The translations under genes and the position numbers were made by a program. From positions 250,591 to 314,590 of the forward strand of contig NZ_QUNS01000003.1 in assembly GCF_003387615.1 (NCBI RefSeq): a stretch of 64,000 nt of DNA, written 5' to 3'. The notes under the pieces are model-generated. The model did no database searches. It saw nothing but the letters and a program-made list of their open reading frames with translations, and was not told where the DNA came from. Shown here in pieces: positions 8,350-16,962 of the stretch (position 1 is its first letter; each line of letters opens with the position of its first letter). This DNA is from Tenacibaculum gallaicum (lineage in GTDB: Bacteria > Bacteroidota > Bacteroidia > Flavobacteriales > Flavobacteriaceae).

Positions 8350-8355
8350 TAAAAA

Positions 8356-8378
8356 ACATTTTTTTAGTAAAAAAATGT
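8356..8378. repeat. Second inverted repeat upstream of hglS
   Basis: ACATTTTTTT-AGT-AAAAAAATGT is a perfect 10-bp inverted repeat with a 3-nt centre, starting 7 bp after the first palindrome. As RNA it would be a weak A/U hairpin; as DNA it may be a bent or protein-bound site. Confidence 0.45.
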
Positions 8379-8508
8379 CTTTTTGGTTTTAAAAAACATA
8401 CATAAAAAATAAAATAGACTCAAAACAAACACCAATAAAACATAATTCACTTTTATGAGTGCTAAAAAAAATTAAATTCATTTATTTTGTAGCAAATCTT
8501 AATAAACT

Positions 8509-9939
8509 ATGTCATCAAAAAATAAACTAGAAAGTTTTACTAATACAACTGAAGAATTTGTCTCTCCAGAGTACATTCGTAACCGCTTCTCTAAAATTAT
8601 GTCTGATATGTACAAGAAAGAGGTACCACTTTATGGTGAACTACTTGATTTGGTTCATGACATTAATGAAAGTGTTCTTTCAGAGTCTAAAGAAATTGAA
8701 AAACAGCTAGCACATACTGGAGAATTAACTCGACTGGATATGGAACGCCACGGAGCAATTCGTTTAGGTAAGCCCTATGAGCTATTTACAATGAGACGTC
8801 TATTTAAGGTTATGGGAATGTATTCTGTTGGTTACTATGACTTAGCCACAGCAGGTGTTCCTGTTCATTCTACGGCGTTTAGAGCTATTGAAAACACGAC
8901 TCTTAATCAAGCTCCTTTCAGAGTTTTTACCTCTTTATTACGTATAGATTTAATTGATGATGTTCAGCTTCGTAACAATGTTCAAACTATTTTAGAAAAA
9001 CGTCAAATTTTTACAGAAAAAGTTTTACAACTCATTGATAAATCTGAAAAAGAAGGAGGTTTAAATAAAGAAGATGCCGAAACCTTTGTTCAAGAAGCTT
9101 TAGAAACTTTTCGTTGGCACGATACTGCTACCGTAGATTATGAAATGTACGAAGCTTTACTAAACCAACACAGATTAATTGCTGATGTAGTTGCCTTCAA
9201 AGGACCTCACATCAATCACCTAACTCCTAGAACTTTAGATATCGATAAGGTTCAAGTAAGTATGGAGGATCGTAATATCCCACCAAAAGATAATATAGAA
9301 GGACCTCCTACAAGAAAATGTCCTATTCTACTACGTCAAACAAGTTTTAAAGCATTGACCGAAAAAGTAACTTTTAAAAATAATGTTGAAAAAGAAGAAA
9401 TAGGCGAACACAAAGCTCGTTTTGGTGAGATTGAACAACGTGGTGCAGCATTAACTCAAAAAGGGCTTGACCTGTATCATGAGCTGTTAGGTAAAACACG
9501 TAAAGCTATTGGTGGATCACCAACTGCCGAAAATGCCTTAAAATACAATGAATTATTGACAGAAAATTTTAAAGTTTTTCCTGATAACTACAAAGAATTA
9601 CAATTAAAAGAGTTAGCTTATTTCCATTACTTTACCACCAATAAAATAAAAACTTTATCTAAAGATAAAGTGTATACAAAAGCAGATGTAAACCAATTAT
9701 TAGAGGATGGTTATTTAAGCATGGAACCGATAGTCTACGAAGACTTCTTACCTGTAAGTGCAGCAGGAATTTTTGCTTCAAACTTAGGAACAGATGATGC
9801 TAAACGTGAATATCAAGGTACTTCTAATCAATTATTATTTGAAAAAGATTTAGGTGAACCTGTTTATAAGTTAACAAAATGGTATGAAGATATGCAAAAT
9901 GAAAGCATACAAAACTGCTTGTCAGTAATAAATGCTTAA
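8509..9939 (+). CDS. hglS: 2-oxoadipate dioxygenase/decarboxylase (HglS/YdcJ, DUF1338 family)
   Basis: A full-length 476-residue member of the DUF1338 family. HglS proteins are Fe(II) enzymes that convert 2-oxoadipate to D-2-hydroxyglutarate in lysine breakdown. Conserved blocks are ERHGAIRLG (His81, Arg85), GVPVHSTAFR, FRWHDTATVDY, GPHINHLTPRTLDID (His237) and ARFGEIEQRG (Glu307/309). The spacing between His81 and His237 (156 residues) equals that between the two metal-binding histidines I recall for Pseudomonas putida HglS (H70, H226), and Arg85 sits at the same +4 offset as its active-site arginine. The downstream dehydrogenase gene supports the role. Cytoplasmic, with its own terminator. 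Confidence 0.88.
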   Translation: MSSKNKLESFTNTTEEFVSPEYIRNRFSKIMSDMYKKEVPLYGELLDLVHDINESVLSESKEIEKQLAHTGELTRLDMERHGAIRLGKPYELFTMRRLFKVMGMYSVGYYDLATAGVPVHSTAFRAIENTTLNQAPFRVFTSLLRIDLIDDVQLRNNVQTILEKRQIFTEKVLQLIDKSEKEGGLNKEDAETFVQEALETFRWHDTATVDYEMYEALLNQHRLIADVVAFKGPHINHLTPRTLDIDKVQVSMEDRNIPPKDNIEGPPTRKCPILLRQTSFKALTEKVTFKNNVEKEEIGEHKARFGEIEQRGAALTQKGLDLYHELLGKTRKAIGGSPTAENALKYNELLTENFKVFPDNYKELQLKELAYFHYFTTNKIKTLSKDKVYTKADVNQLLEDGYLSMEPIVYEDFLPVSAAGIFASNLGTDDAKREYQGTSNQLLFEKDLGEPVYKLTKWYEDMQNESIQNCLSVINA

Positions 9940-9957
9940 TCATAAAATCGAATATTG

Positions 9958-9999
9958 AAAAAGTGTAGCCGTATATTTGCATTATCGGCTACACTTTTT
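9958..9999 (+). terminator. Strong intrinsic terminator after hglS
   Basis: AAAAAGTGTAGCCG and CGGCTACACTTTTT form a perfect 14-bp stem with a 14-nt loop, ending in a T run. The loop contains TATATTTG (9972-9979), an exact -7 box, and the lrp-type gene starts about 80 bp further on. Confidence 0.85.
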
Positions 10000-10061
10000 T
10001 CGTTAAAAACGATTGTTTATCTTGTAGCTTATATTAAGTTTATTCTAACAAAATTATTCTT

Positions 10062-10520
10062 TTGGAAAATCAATTTGATTATATAGACAAACAAATACTT
10101 TCAAAATTACGTTTAGACGCTCGTAAAGCCTATTCGCAAATTGCGGAAGAATTAAAAGTTTCCAACTCCTTAATTCATCAGCGCATTAAAAAGCTAACCG
10201 CTGAAGGTGTTATTAAAAATGCTGAGTTTGTTTTAGAAGAAAAGAACCTAGGTTATAAAACCAAATCATACACAGGTATTCGATTACGTGAAGCTCGCTT
10301 TGCTAAAGAAGTAATGCATGAGTTGGAAAAAATACCAGAAATAACCGAATGTAACTTTGTTTCTGGCTACTACGCTATTTTTATTTTAATCTTTGCTAGA
10401 GACAATGAACATTTACAAAAAATACTATACGATAACGTACATTTGATTAAAGGAGTGGCAGGAACCGATACTTTTATATGTTTCGATACTTGTTTTAAAC
10501 GTCACATTCCAATAGAATAA
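10062..10520 (+). CDS. Lrp/AsnC-family transcriptional regulator
   Basis: A 152-residue Lrp/AsnC protein. The N-terminal winged helix-turn-helix (residues 5-60) reads DKQILSKLRLDARKAYSQIA, then VSNSLIHQRIKKLTAEGVI. The C-terminal RAM ligand-binding domain covers about 70-150 (CNFVSGYYAIFILIFARD). The start is TTG at 10062; no ATG gives a complete helix-turn-helix. It lies between the HglS and dehydrogenase genes, so it probably senses an amino acid or oxo-acid of that pathway and regulates both. It is separated by 36 bp from the dehydrogenase gene and probably cotranscribed with it. Confidence 0.9.
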   Translation: MENQFDYIDKQILSKLRLDARKAYSQIAEELKVSNSLIHQRIKKLTAEGVIKNAEFVLEEKNLGYKTKSYTGIRLREARFAKEVMHELEKIPEITECNFVSGYYAIFILIFARDNEHLQKILYDNVHLIKGVAGTDTFICFDTCFKRHIPIE

Positions 10521-10556
10521 TTTAACAATACAACACCTTTCTAGGTTATTATATAA

Positions 10557-13454
10557 ATGATACAGACAGCGCAACTAGAAACGTTCAAAAAATCATTAAC
10601 TGGCAAATTATTTTTTGACGACCTACATAAAAACATTTATGCTACCGATGCTTCGGTATACCGTAAAATCCCATTAGCAGTTGCTTACCCTAAGAATATA
10701 CAGGATATTCAGCTACTAATTAATTTTGCTACTGAAAATAATATCACCTTAATTCCGCGTACTGCGGGAACTTCGTTAGCTGGACAATGTGTAGGAGATG
10801 GTATTGTGGTAGACGTTTCTAAACACTTTACCAACATATTGGCTTTTGATGAAATTAACAAAACCATTACGGTAGAACCAGGAATTATTCGTGACGATTT
10901 AAACCGCTTCCTTAAACCATTCGGATTGTTTTTTGGTCCAAATACCTCAACCTCTAACCGTTGTATGATTGGCGGAATGGTAGGTAACAACTCTTCAGGC
11001 AGTACTTCTATTCGTTACGGAGTTACTCGTGATAAAGTAATTGCTATTCAAGGTTTACTAAGTGATGGTAGTGAAGTTACTTTTTCTGAAATTACTTCAG
11101 CTGAATTCAATCAAAAGAAAATAGAAAATTCGTTAGAAGGAAATATCTATCGTGCTATTTATACAGAGCTTTCTCAAGAAGCTATCCAGCAAGAAATAAA
11201 AAAAGAATTTCCAAAGGAAAGTATTCACCGAAGAAATACAGGATATGCTGTTGATGAGTTTTTAACTTCCAATTTATTTGGCGGGACAGAACCAACCATC
11301 AATCCCGCAAAGTTCTTATCTGGTAGTGAAGGAACCTTAGTCTTTTCAACGGCAATTACTATTCAACTAGACGACTTACCTCCTACACAAAGTATTATGG
11401 TATGTCCGCATTTTACCAGTATAAACGAAAGTTTAAAAGCTACCGTTATCACCATGAAACACACGCTTTATGCTTGTGAATTAATGGATAAGGTAATTTT
11501 AGACTGTACCAAAAATAATCGTGAACAAGCAAAGAATCGCTTCTTTTTACAAGGCGACCCTGAAGCAGTGTTAATGTTAGAAGTTTCTGCCAATACTATT
11601 GAAGAAGCAGAGGTACTAGCCGACAAACTTATTGAAGATTTAAAAACGTACAACTTCGGATACCACTATCCAAAAGTGTATGGTGAAGACATCACAAAAG
11701 TACATCAATTACGAAAAGCTGGTTTAGGTTTACTGGGGAACATCATTGGAGACGATAAAGCGGTGGCTTGTATTGAAGATACTGCCGTGGCCTTAGAAGA
11801 TTTACCCACCTATATTGAGGAATTTACTAAAATTATGGACAAGTACCAGCAAAGAGCGGTGTATTACGCACACGCAGGAGCTGGTGAACTACACTTACGT
11901 CCTATTTTAAATTTAAAGAAAAAGGAAGATGTTGTACTGTTTAGAAAAATAACTACCGAAACTGCTGAATTAGTTAAGAAGTATCAAGGGTCGTTTAGTG
12001 GTGAACATGGTGACGGTATTGTACGTGCAGAGTTTATTCCGCTGATGATTGGTGATAAAAACTATCAATTGCTGCGAAGAATAAAAAAGGCATTTGACCC
12101 AAAGAATGTATTCAACAAAGGAAAAATTACGGATGCTTTTCCGATGGATCAAAGCTTACGTTATGAAATTGATAGAAGTGAACTTATTATTGAAACTATT
12201 CAAGATTTTTCAGATAGTGAAGGTATTTTAAAGTTGGCTGAAAAATGTAACGGTTCAGGTGATTGTCGTAAGTCTCCTGAAGCTGGCGGTACTTTGTGTC
12301 CTAGTTATCGAGCAACTCGAAACGAAAAAGAAACTACTCGTGCTAGAGCCAATACATTACGTGAAGTTTTAACTAACAATACTGCTAAAAATAAGTTTAA
12401 TTCAAAAGAATTAAAACAAGTTTTAGATTTGTGTTTAAGCTGTAAAGCTTGTGCTAGCGAATGTCCGAGTAACGTAGATATTGCTTCGATGAAAGCAGAG
12501 TTTTTATATCAATACCAAGAAACAAATGGGTATTCTTTCCGAAGTAAATTGTTTGCTAACAATTCTAAATATAACAAACTAGGTAGTAAGTTCCCTGTAC
12601 TAACAAATTTCTTTACCAACACCACCCTAGCTAAAAAAGTGATGGGAGTTGCTACAGAACGTTCCGTTCCTAAATTAGCTAAACAACCATTGAGTGCTTG
12701 GTTGAAAAAACACAATACTAAACCTACCAATAAAACGGTATATCTATTCAACGATGAATTTACCAACTATTACGATGCTGAAATAGGTAAAGATGCTGTG
12801 GTTGTATTAGAAAAACTTGGATATGAAGTAAAAACTGTGGATCATGAAGAAAGCGGACGTAGTTACATTTCCAAAGGTTTTTTAAAAGAAGCTAAAGAGA
12901 TTGCAAATAAAAATGTGAACACTTTTAAAGAATTGATTTCTGAAGAAACTCCTCTTATTGGAATTGAACCTTCAGCTATTTTAACCTTTAGAGACGAATA
13001 CTTACGTTTAGCGGATGATAAAGTAGTAACCAAAAAACTTTCTGAAAACTGTTTTACTATTGAAGAGTTTTTAGCCTCAGAGCATAAAAAAGGAACTATT
13101 GATACAGCTAAATTTAGTAATACCGTAAAAGAACTTAAAATACACGGACATTGTCATCAAAAAGCCTTGTCAAGCACACATGCTTCCTTTTCAGTTTTAA
13201 ATATCCCTAAGAATTACAAAGTAACTATTATGAATACTGGTTGTTGTGGTATGGCTGGTTCTTTTGGGTATGAAAAAGAACATTATAAAGTAAGTATGCA
13301 AGTGGGTGAAGATACGTTGTTTCCTAAGATTAGAAACTGTTCAACCAGTACAGAAATAGTAGCCGCTGGCACGAGTTGTCGTCATCAAATTTATGACGGA
13401 ACAAAACGTTTAGCAAAACACCCTGTAACAATTTTAAAAGAAGCTTTACTATAA
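10557..13454 (+). CDS. FAD/4Fe-4S D-2-hydroxyglutarate dehydrogenase-type oxidoreductase (YdiJ-like)
   Basis: A 965-residue fused oxidoreductase. Residues about 40-180 are a PCMH/FAD_binding_4 domain (AGTSLAGQCVGDGIVVDVSK; MVGNNSSGSTSIRYG). About 230-520 is the FAD-oxidase C-terminal domain (YYAHAGAGELHLRP; SGEHGDGIVRAEF). A cysteine-rich Fe-S part follows with C564-C570-C581 and C626-xx-C629-xx-C632-xxx-C636. A C-terminal CCG-type domain has HGHCHQKAL and TGCCGMAGSFG. This architecture is that of YdiJ and related D-2-hydroxyglutarate or D-lactate dehydrogenases. With HglS two genes upstream, oxidation of D-2-hydroxyglutarate to 2-oxoglutarate is the best inference. D-lactate is an alternative. 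Confidence 0.85.
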   Translation: MIQTAQLETFKKSLTGKLFFDDLHKNIYATDASVYRKIPLAVAYPKNIQDIQLLINFATENNITLIPRTAGTSLAGQCVGDGIVVDVSKHFTNILAFDEINKTITVEPGIIRDDLNRFLKPFGLFFGPNTSTSNRCMIGGMVGNNSSGSTSIRYGVTRDKVIAIQGLLSDGSEVTFSEITSAEFNQKKIENSLEGNIYRAIYTELSQEAIQQEIKKEFPKESIHRRNTGYAVDEFLTSNLFGGTEPTINPAKFLSGSEGTLVFSTAITIQLDDLPPTQSIMVCPHFTSINESLKATVITMKHTLYACELMDKVILDCTKNNREQAKNRFFLQGDPEAVLMLEVSANTIEEAEVLADKLIEDLKTYNFGYHYPKVYGEDITKVHQLRKAGLGLLGNIIGDDKAVACIEDTAVALEDLPTYIEEFTKIMDKYQQRAVYYAHAGAGELHLRPILNLKKKEDVVLFRKITTETAELVKKYQGSFSGEHGDGIVRAEFIPLMIGDKNYQLLRRIKKAFDPKNVFNKGKITDAFPMDQSLRYEIDRSELIIETIQDFSDSEGILKLAEKCNGSGDCRKSPEAGGTLCPSYRATRNEKETTRARANTLREVLTNNTAKNKFNSKELKQVLDLCLSCKACASECPSNVDIASMKAEFLYQYQETNGYSFRSKLFANNSKYNKLGSKFPVLTNFFTNTTLAKKVMGVATERSVPKLAKQPLSAWLKKHNTKPTNKTVYLFNDEFTNYYDAEIGKDAVVVLEKLGYEVKTVDHEESGRSYISKGFLKEAKEIANKNVNTFKELISEETPLIGIEPSAILTFRDEYLRLADDKVVTKKLSENCFTIEEFLASEHKKGTIDTAKFSNTVKELKIHGHCHQKALSSTHASFSVLNIPKNYKVTIMNTGCCGMAGSFGYEKEHYKVSMQVGEDTLFPKIRNCSTSTEIVAAGTSCRHQIYDGTKRLAKHPVTILKEALL

Positions 13455-13517
13455 ATAATTGATTTTCATATCTTTATTTTGTACTTTTAAGACGATTAAC
13501 TCTTAAAATGTACTATT

Positions 13518-13970
13518 ATGGCGAACAATAAAATCATCTTTAACAATGCGCTGCTTATTTTTGCAGGTATTGTTAGCTTTTTTTTAGTTATGAAAATTTT
13601 TGGATTAGAAGATATTTCCGAACTACGTTTTTTAAACTTTGCTTTCGTTCTTTATGGTATTAATAGAGCTATAAAAACCAATATCGTTAAAAACCACGAA
13701 TCATTATATTTTACTAATTTTTTATTAGGAATAGGAACTTCTATAATTGCTGTAGCTTTAACCATTTTAGGGTTAATTATATATGTAGATTTTATTGATC
13801 CTGATTTTATGAAAATACTTGAACAGTCTTCTTTTTGGGGTCAGAATTTAAGTTTACCACTAGTTGTATTTGCTTTAGCTATTGAAGGGATTGCTTCTTC
13901 AGTTATCTGTTCTTTTATTTTAATGCAGTATTATAAAAACTATAAAGTTTCTAATACTATGGTTGCTTAG
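13518..13970 (+). CDS. Small integral membrane protein of unknown function
   Basis: A 150-residue protein with four hydrophobic segments: about residues 7-28, 33-50, 62-88 and 108-135. The loops are short and no conserved catalytic or binding motif was recognised. It starts 63 bp after the dehydrogenase gene and may be cotranscribed with it. Its TAG stop overlaps the TAA stop of the convergent ctlX gene on the other strand (TTAG), with no terminator between them. Confidence 0.7.
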   Translation: MANNKIIFNNALLIFAGIVSFFLVMKIFGLEDISELRFLNFAFVLYGINRAIKTNIVKNHESLYFTNFLLGIGTSIIAVALTILGLIIYVDFIDPDFMKILEQSSFWGQNLSLPLVVFALAIEGIASSVICSFILMQYYKNYKVSNTMVA

Positions 13971-14902
13971 GCTTTTGGTAAAAAAACTTCAGCTATCATA
14001 CAGCGAGCACTTCCTCCACCACAGTTTTCTATAATTTCTAGAGAACTGTGTAATATTTTGCAATACTTTTCTATAGCTTTAATTTGATTTGGATTTAATG
14101 AATTAAAAGCAGAAGAACTCATTACCAAGTAACGTTCGTCATTCGTTCCTTTAACTTGTAGCATATTTCCTGCAAATTGTGTTACTTGCTTTTCTGATAT
14201 AGCAATAACTTCTTTTCCGTCCGACTTTAAATGCTTTAATAAGTTTTTATTTTCTTTTTTATCATCTATCGAATCTAAACATACCACCGCAAAAGTTTCT
14301 GCGACACACATCATTACGTTTGTATGATAAATAGCTTCTCTCCTACCCTCAACTGTTTGGTTTGCTGTAAAAATTACAGGAGTATATTCAAAATCTTCAC
14401 AAAATTCTATAAACAACTCTTCTTCGGCACGTGGAGACAAGGTACAATAGGCTTTTCTATTGTATCTATCTAAAATCATACTCCCAGTTCCTTCTAAAAA
14501 AACTTCTTCCTCTTCTGCTTCCGAATAGTCTACAACATTTTCTATTACAAAATCTTTTTCTTCTAATATCTCTAACACATCTTCTCTACGCTCTAAGCGT
14601 CTATTTTCTGCAAACATCGGGTAGATAGCTACATCACCATTTTCATGAAAAGAAATCCAGTTATTCGGAAACAATGCATCGGGTGTGTTTGGTTCCTTAG
14701 CATCTTCAATAACTACTACAGTAACTCCAACAGCTTGTAATTTTTTCACAAAAGCATCAAACTCTTCTTGTGCCTTGGCATTTATTGATGCAGGTAACAT
14801 TCCTGACAATTCTTGCTGGTAATAATTATTTACTGCTGTTTGCTCATTCATCCTAAAACTTGCAGGACGAACCATTACTATGGTATTTGTTGTTTGTTCC
14901 AT
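13967..14902 (-). CDS. ctlX: CtlX-type citrulline/arginine-metabolism hydrolase (guanidino-group modifying superfamily)
   Basis: A 311-residue protein of the amidinotransferase/arginine deiminase fold. Motifs in order are MVRPASFRMN, TPDALFPNNWISFH, IYPMFAENRRLERR, FLEGTGSMILDR and, at the end, NCGGGSARCMIAE with the catalytic cysteine (Cys301). These match the CtlX family, proposed to act in citrulline or arginine use. The start is placed at the ATG at 14902, not 39 bp upstream. A -7-like box (TACATTCG) ends 4 nt before this ATG, so upstream codons would not be transcribed. The mRNA would be leaderless. Its stop overlaps the stop of the plus-strand membrane protein gene. Confidence 0.85.
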   Translation of the reverse strand: MEQTTNTIVMVRPASFRMNEQTAVNNYYQQELSGMLPASINAKAQEEFDAFVKKLQAVGVTVVVIEDAKEPNTPDALFPNNWISFHENGDVAIYPMFAENRRLERREDVLEILEEKDFVIENVVDYSEAEEEEVFLEGTGSMILDRYNRKAYCTLSPRAEEELFIEFCEDFEYTPVIFTANQTVEGRREAIYHTNVMMCVAETFAVVCLDSIDDKKENKNLLKHLKSDGKEVIAISEKQVTQFAGNMLQVKGTNDERYLVMSSSAFNSLNPNQIKAIEKYCKILHSSLEIIENCGGGSARCMIAEVFLPKA

Positions 14903-14906
14903 ATTG

Positions 14907-14914
14907 CGAATGTA
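14907..14914 (-). promoter_or_regulatory. -7 box directly upstream of ctlX
   Basis: On the minus strand TACATTCG (one mismatch to TAnnTTTG) is followed by CAAT and then ATG. This 4-nt spacing puts the start site at or next to the start codon, and it decides the choice of start. Confidence 0.4.
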
Positions 14915-15027
14915 ATAAGTTTTTTTAGTTTGTATTTGCAACCAGAATAGTTTAAAAGCAACTAAATTTTATTAATTTATCCTATTATATTTCTGTTTTG
15001 TCCTATCACACTTAACTACACTCACTA

Positions 15028-15035
15028 TATTTTTG
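15028..15035 (+). promoter_or_regulatory. -7 box of the DUF2938 gene
   Basis: TATTTTTG fits TAnnTTTG exactly and lies 13 nt before the ATG at 15049. The leader would be about 9 nt. Confidence 0.4.
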
Positions 15036-15048
15036 TTTAAAAAAAAAC

Positions 15049-15534
15049 ATGAGCAGTTTGTTTCAAACAATTTTAGTAGGCATTGGAGCTACAATAACTA
15101 TGGATGTGTATTCTTTTATTTTAAATGCTTTTGGCATTAAAACTCTTAATTATAAATTTCTTGGTCGTTGGATTGGGCATTTTTTTAATGGTAAATTTTC
15201 TCACCACACAATATTTACCGCTCCTTCCATAAAACACGAACACATAATTGGTTGGGTTGCACATTACGCCATTGGTATCACTTTTGCTTTATTCTTAGTC
15301 CTTTTTTTTGGCAAAAAATGGCTTGAAAACCCTACGTTTTCACCAGCTTTAATTATAGGAATTATAACTGTTATAGCTCCTTTCTTTTTTATGCAACCTG
15401 CATTTGGATTAGGAATTGCTGCTTCTAACACTCCTCATCCTATTAAAGCTCAAATAATGAGTTTAATAACACATGCTGTATTTGGGTTTGGATTGTTTTT
15501 AAGTGCTAAAATTTTAAGTATCTTAGTTAAGTAA
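15049..15534 (+). CDS. DUF2938 membrane protein
   Basis: A 161-residue protein with four membrane segments (about residues 5-25, 68-90, 102-125 and 135-157). The stretch GRWIGHFFNGKFSHHTIFTAP, followed by KHEHIIGWVAHYAIGITFA, is typical of DUF2938 proteins, inner-membrane proteins of unknown function. Several conserved histidines (in FSHHT, KHEH, AHYA and ITHAV) could bind a metal or haem, but this is not established. Single gene; it converges with the monooxygenase gene across a shared terminator. Confidence 0.8.
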   Translation: MSSLFQTILVGIGATITMDVYSFILNAFGIKTLNYKFLGRWIGHFFNGKFSHHTIFTAPSIKHEHIIGWVAHYAIGITFALFLVLFFGKKWLENPTFSPALIIGIITVIAPFFFMQPAFGLGIAASNTPHPIKAQIMSLITHAVFGFGLFLSAKILSILVK

Positions 15535-15572
15535 TCAAGCTTATTAGATATAACATTTTATCTCTTATACAA

Positions 15573-15608
15573 CAAAGCCACTAATAATTCATAGTATTAG
15601 TGGCTTTG
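15573..15608. terminator. Bidirectional terminator between DUF2938 and the flavin monooxygenase gene
   Basis: CAAAGCCACTAATA and TATTAGTGGCTTTG form a perfect 14-bp stem with an 8-nt loop, between two convergent genes. The plus side continues into CTTTTAT and the minus side into TTGTATAAG, so it probably serves both. Confidence 0.75.
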
Positions 15609-15625
15609 CTTTTATGTACAAAAAT

Positions 15626-16669
15626 TTATTTTTTTCTAATTATATCAGCTAAATAGCTAGCGTCTTTTGACACACCTCCTAAAGTAGCAGAACCACGTGT
15701 ATGCATCCAAGGTAAACCTATAAAATACAATCCTTCAATATTACTCACCCCTCTATAGTTTTTGGGGTAGTTATCTGAATCTAACTCCAAGCCTTCTATC
15801 CACTTAAAATTAGGACGGTACCCTGTTGCCCAAATAATATTTTTTATGGAAGTTACTTTTTTGTTTTCAAAAACAACTTCGTTATCTAAAGCATCTTTAG
15901 TTCTTCCTACTGTAATTACATTTTCTCGAGATAAAATTTCTTTTACATCAGTACCAATTACAGGTTGTAATGATGTACTTATTTTTTTGCCTATCCAGCT
16001 GTATTTACTAAACCTTAAAAACCCGATTAACGTAAACCACCACCACAGGGTTTTACCTAAAAATTGTTGTGGTAAAGTTTTCACCTTAGTATCCCCTGAA
16101 AAATAAACCTTCTTTGAGTTTTTATATTTAGAAACCTCATCTAAAATTTGATAGCCAGAATCTCCTCCTCCAACAACTAACACATCCCCTTCTTGCAACT
16201 GTTCACTATTTTTATAATAATTACTATGCATTTGCAATATATCATCAGATAATTTGGTGTGACAAGGTGGTGTATACGGTATATGAAATGGACCTGTTGC
16301 TATAATTACATTCTTTGCTACAATTTCTCCTTCATTATAGATGATATGAAACCCTTTTACCGTTTTTTTTACAGAGGTTACTAACGTATTCAATTGTACA
16401 GGAATGTCAAACTTCTTTACATACGATTTAAAATAATTACTAACCTCATATTTAGTCGGATAATGACCTTTAGGTGCTTTAAATTTTAAACCTGGTAAAT
16501 GATTATATTCGGTTGGTGTAAATAATTTTAAAGAATCCCATCTATTTAACCAAGAGGCTCCTACTTCTTCTTCTCCGTCTACTACTATAAAGCTTTTTTC
16601 CATCTTTTTTAAGTGGTAAGCCATGGATAAACCTGCTTGTGCACCACCAATAATCACAAAATCTAACAT
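15626..16669 (-). CDS. FAD/NAD(P)-dependent flavin monooxygenase (CzcO-like)
   Basis: A 347-residue flavoprotein with two dinucleotide-binding motifs: FAD-binding FVIIGGAQAGLSMAYHLKK at residues 4-22, and NAD(P)-binding VLVVGGGDSGYQIL near residues 163-176. Between them, GASWLNRWDSLKLFTPTEYNHLPGL and GHYPTKYEVSNYFKSY follow the pattern of flavin-containing monooxygenases and CzcO-type proteins. The C-terminal IIWATGYRPNFKWI is the usual ATG motif. Cytoplasmic. The substrate is not known. It has a well-formed promoter (16694-16725) and a leader of about 20 nt. Confidence 0.85.
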   Translation of the reverse strand: MLDFVIIGGAQAGLSMAYHLKKMEKSFIVVDGEEEVGASWLNRWDSLKLFTPTEYNHLPGLKFKAPKGHYPTKYEVSNYFKSYVKKFDIPVQLNTLVTSVKKTVKGFHIIYNEGEIVAKNVIIATGPFHIPYTPPCHTKLSDDILQMHSNYYKNSEQLQEGDVLVVGGGDSGYQILDEVSKYKNSKKVYFSGDTKVKTLPQQFLGKTLWWWFTLIGFLRFSKYSWIGKKISTSLQPVIGTDVKEILSRENVITVGRTKDALDNEVVFENKKVTSIKNIIWATGYRPNFKWIEGLELDSDNYPKNYRGVSNIEGLYFIGLPWMHTRGSATLGGVSKDASYLADIIRKK

Positions 16670-16693
16670 CTAAAATCATTTTCATTAAGAGCT

Positions 16694-16725
16694 CAAATAT
16701 AGATACTTTAAACAAGCACATCAAA
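16694..16725 (-). promoter_or_regulatory. Full Bacteroidota promoter (TTTG-N20-TATATTTG) of the monooxygenase gene
   Basis: On the minus strand TTTG (16725-16722) is followed after exactly 20 nt by TATATTTG (16701-16694). Both elements match the consensus. The predicted start is near 16689, 20 nt before the ATG at 16669. It is the best-matching complete promoter in the window. Confidence 0.7.
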
Positions 16726-16900
16726 CTTTTCTCGGAACTGGAAATTTCCTTGAAATTAATAGAGCTGTCATTTACAATATATTAAACTCATTACAAGCAA
16801 AATAACTTAAACTTTGTTTATATGATAAAAGCATGTTATCAAATAGTTTCGATTCATTAAAACAGTAGTAACATAAAGTTCTTATCAGTCTTTACTATAT

Positions 16901-16949
16901 TTTAACAAATTTCATAACAATACCTATTATTATTATAAATACTTTCACC
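16901..16949 (+). promoter_or_regulatory. Unusual promoter-like element, copy A (DUF4272 gene)
   Basis: TTTAACAAATTT, 20 nt, TTATAAATA, one base, TTTCACC. The same blocks at the same spacings recur at 20597-20645. The element ends 13 nt before the ATG at 16963. It lacks the usual TTTG -33 box, so it may be read by an alternative sigma factor or be an activator-dependent promoter. Confidence 0.55.
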
Positions 16950-16962
16950 AAAAAAACAAACT

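Larger units (their letters stand above)
8105..8508. other. 404-bp divergent regulatory region with inverted and direct repeats
   Basis: No gene is seen. The region separates the divergent lipoprotein gene (7382) and the HglS gene (8509). It is extremely AT-rich and carries the two inverted repeats listed separately. It also has a 13-bp direct repeat TTTTAAAAAACAT at 8347-8359 and 8387-8399. A near-consensus -7 box (TTATTTTG, 8482-8489) precedes the HglS start. The repeats are candidates for binding the Lrp-type regulator encoded just downstream. Confidence 0.5.
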
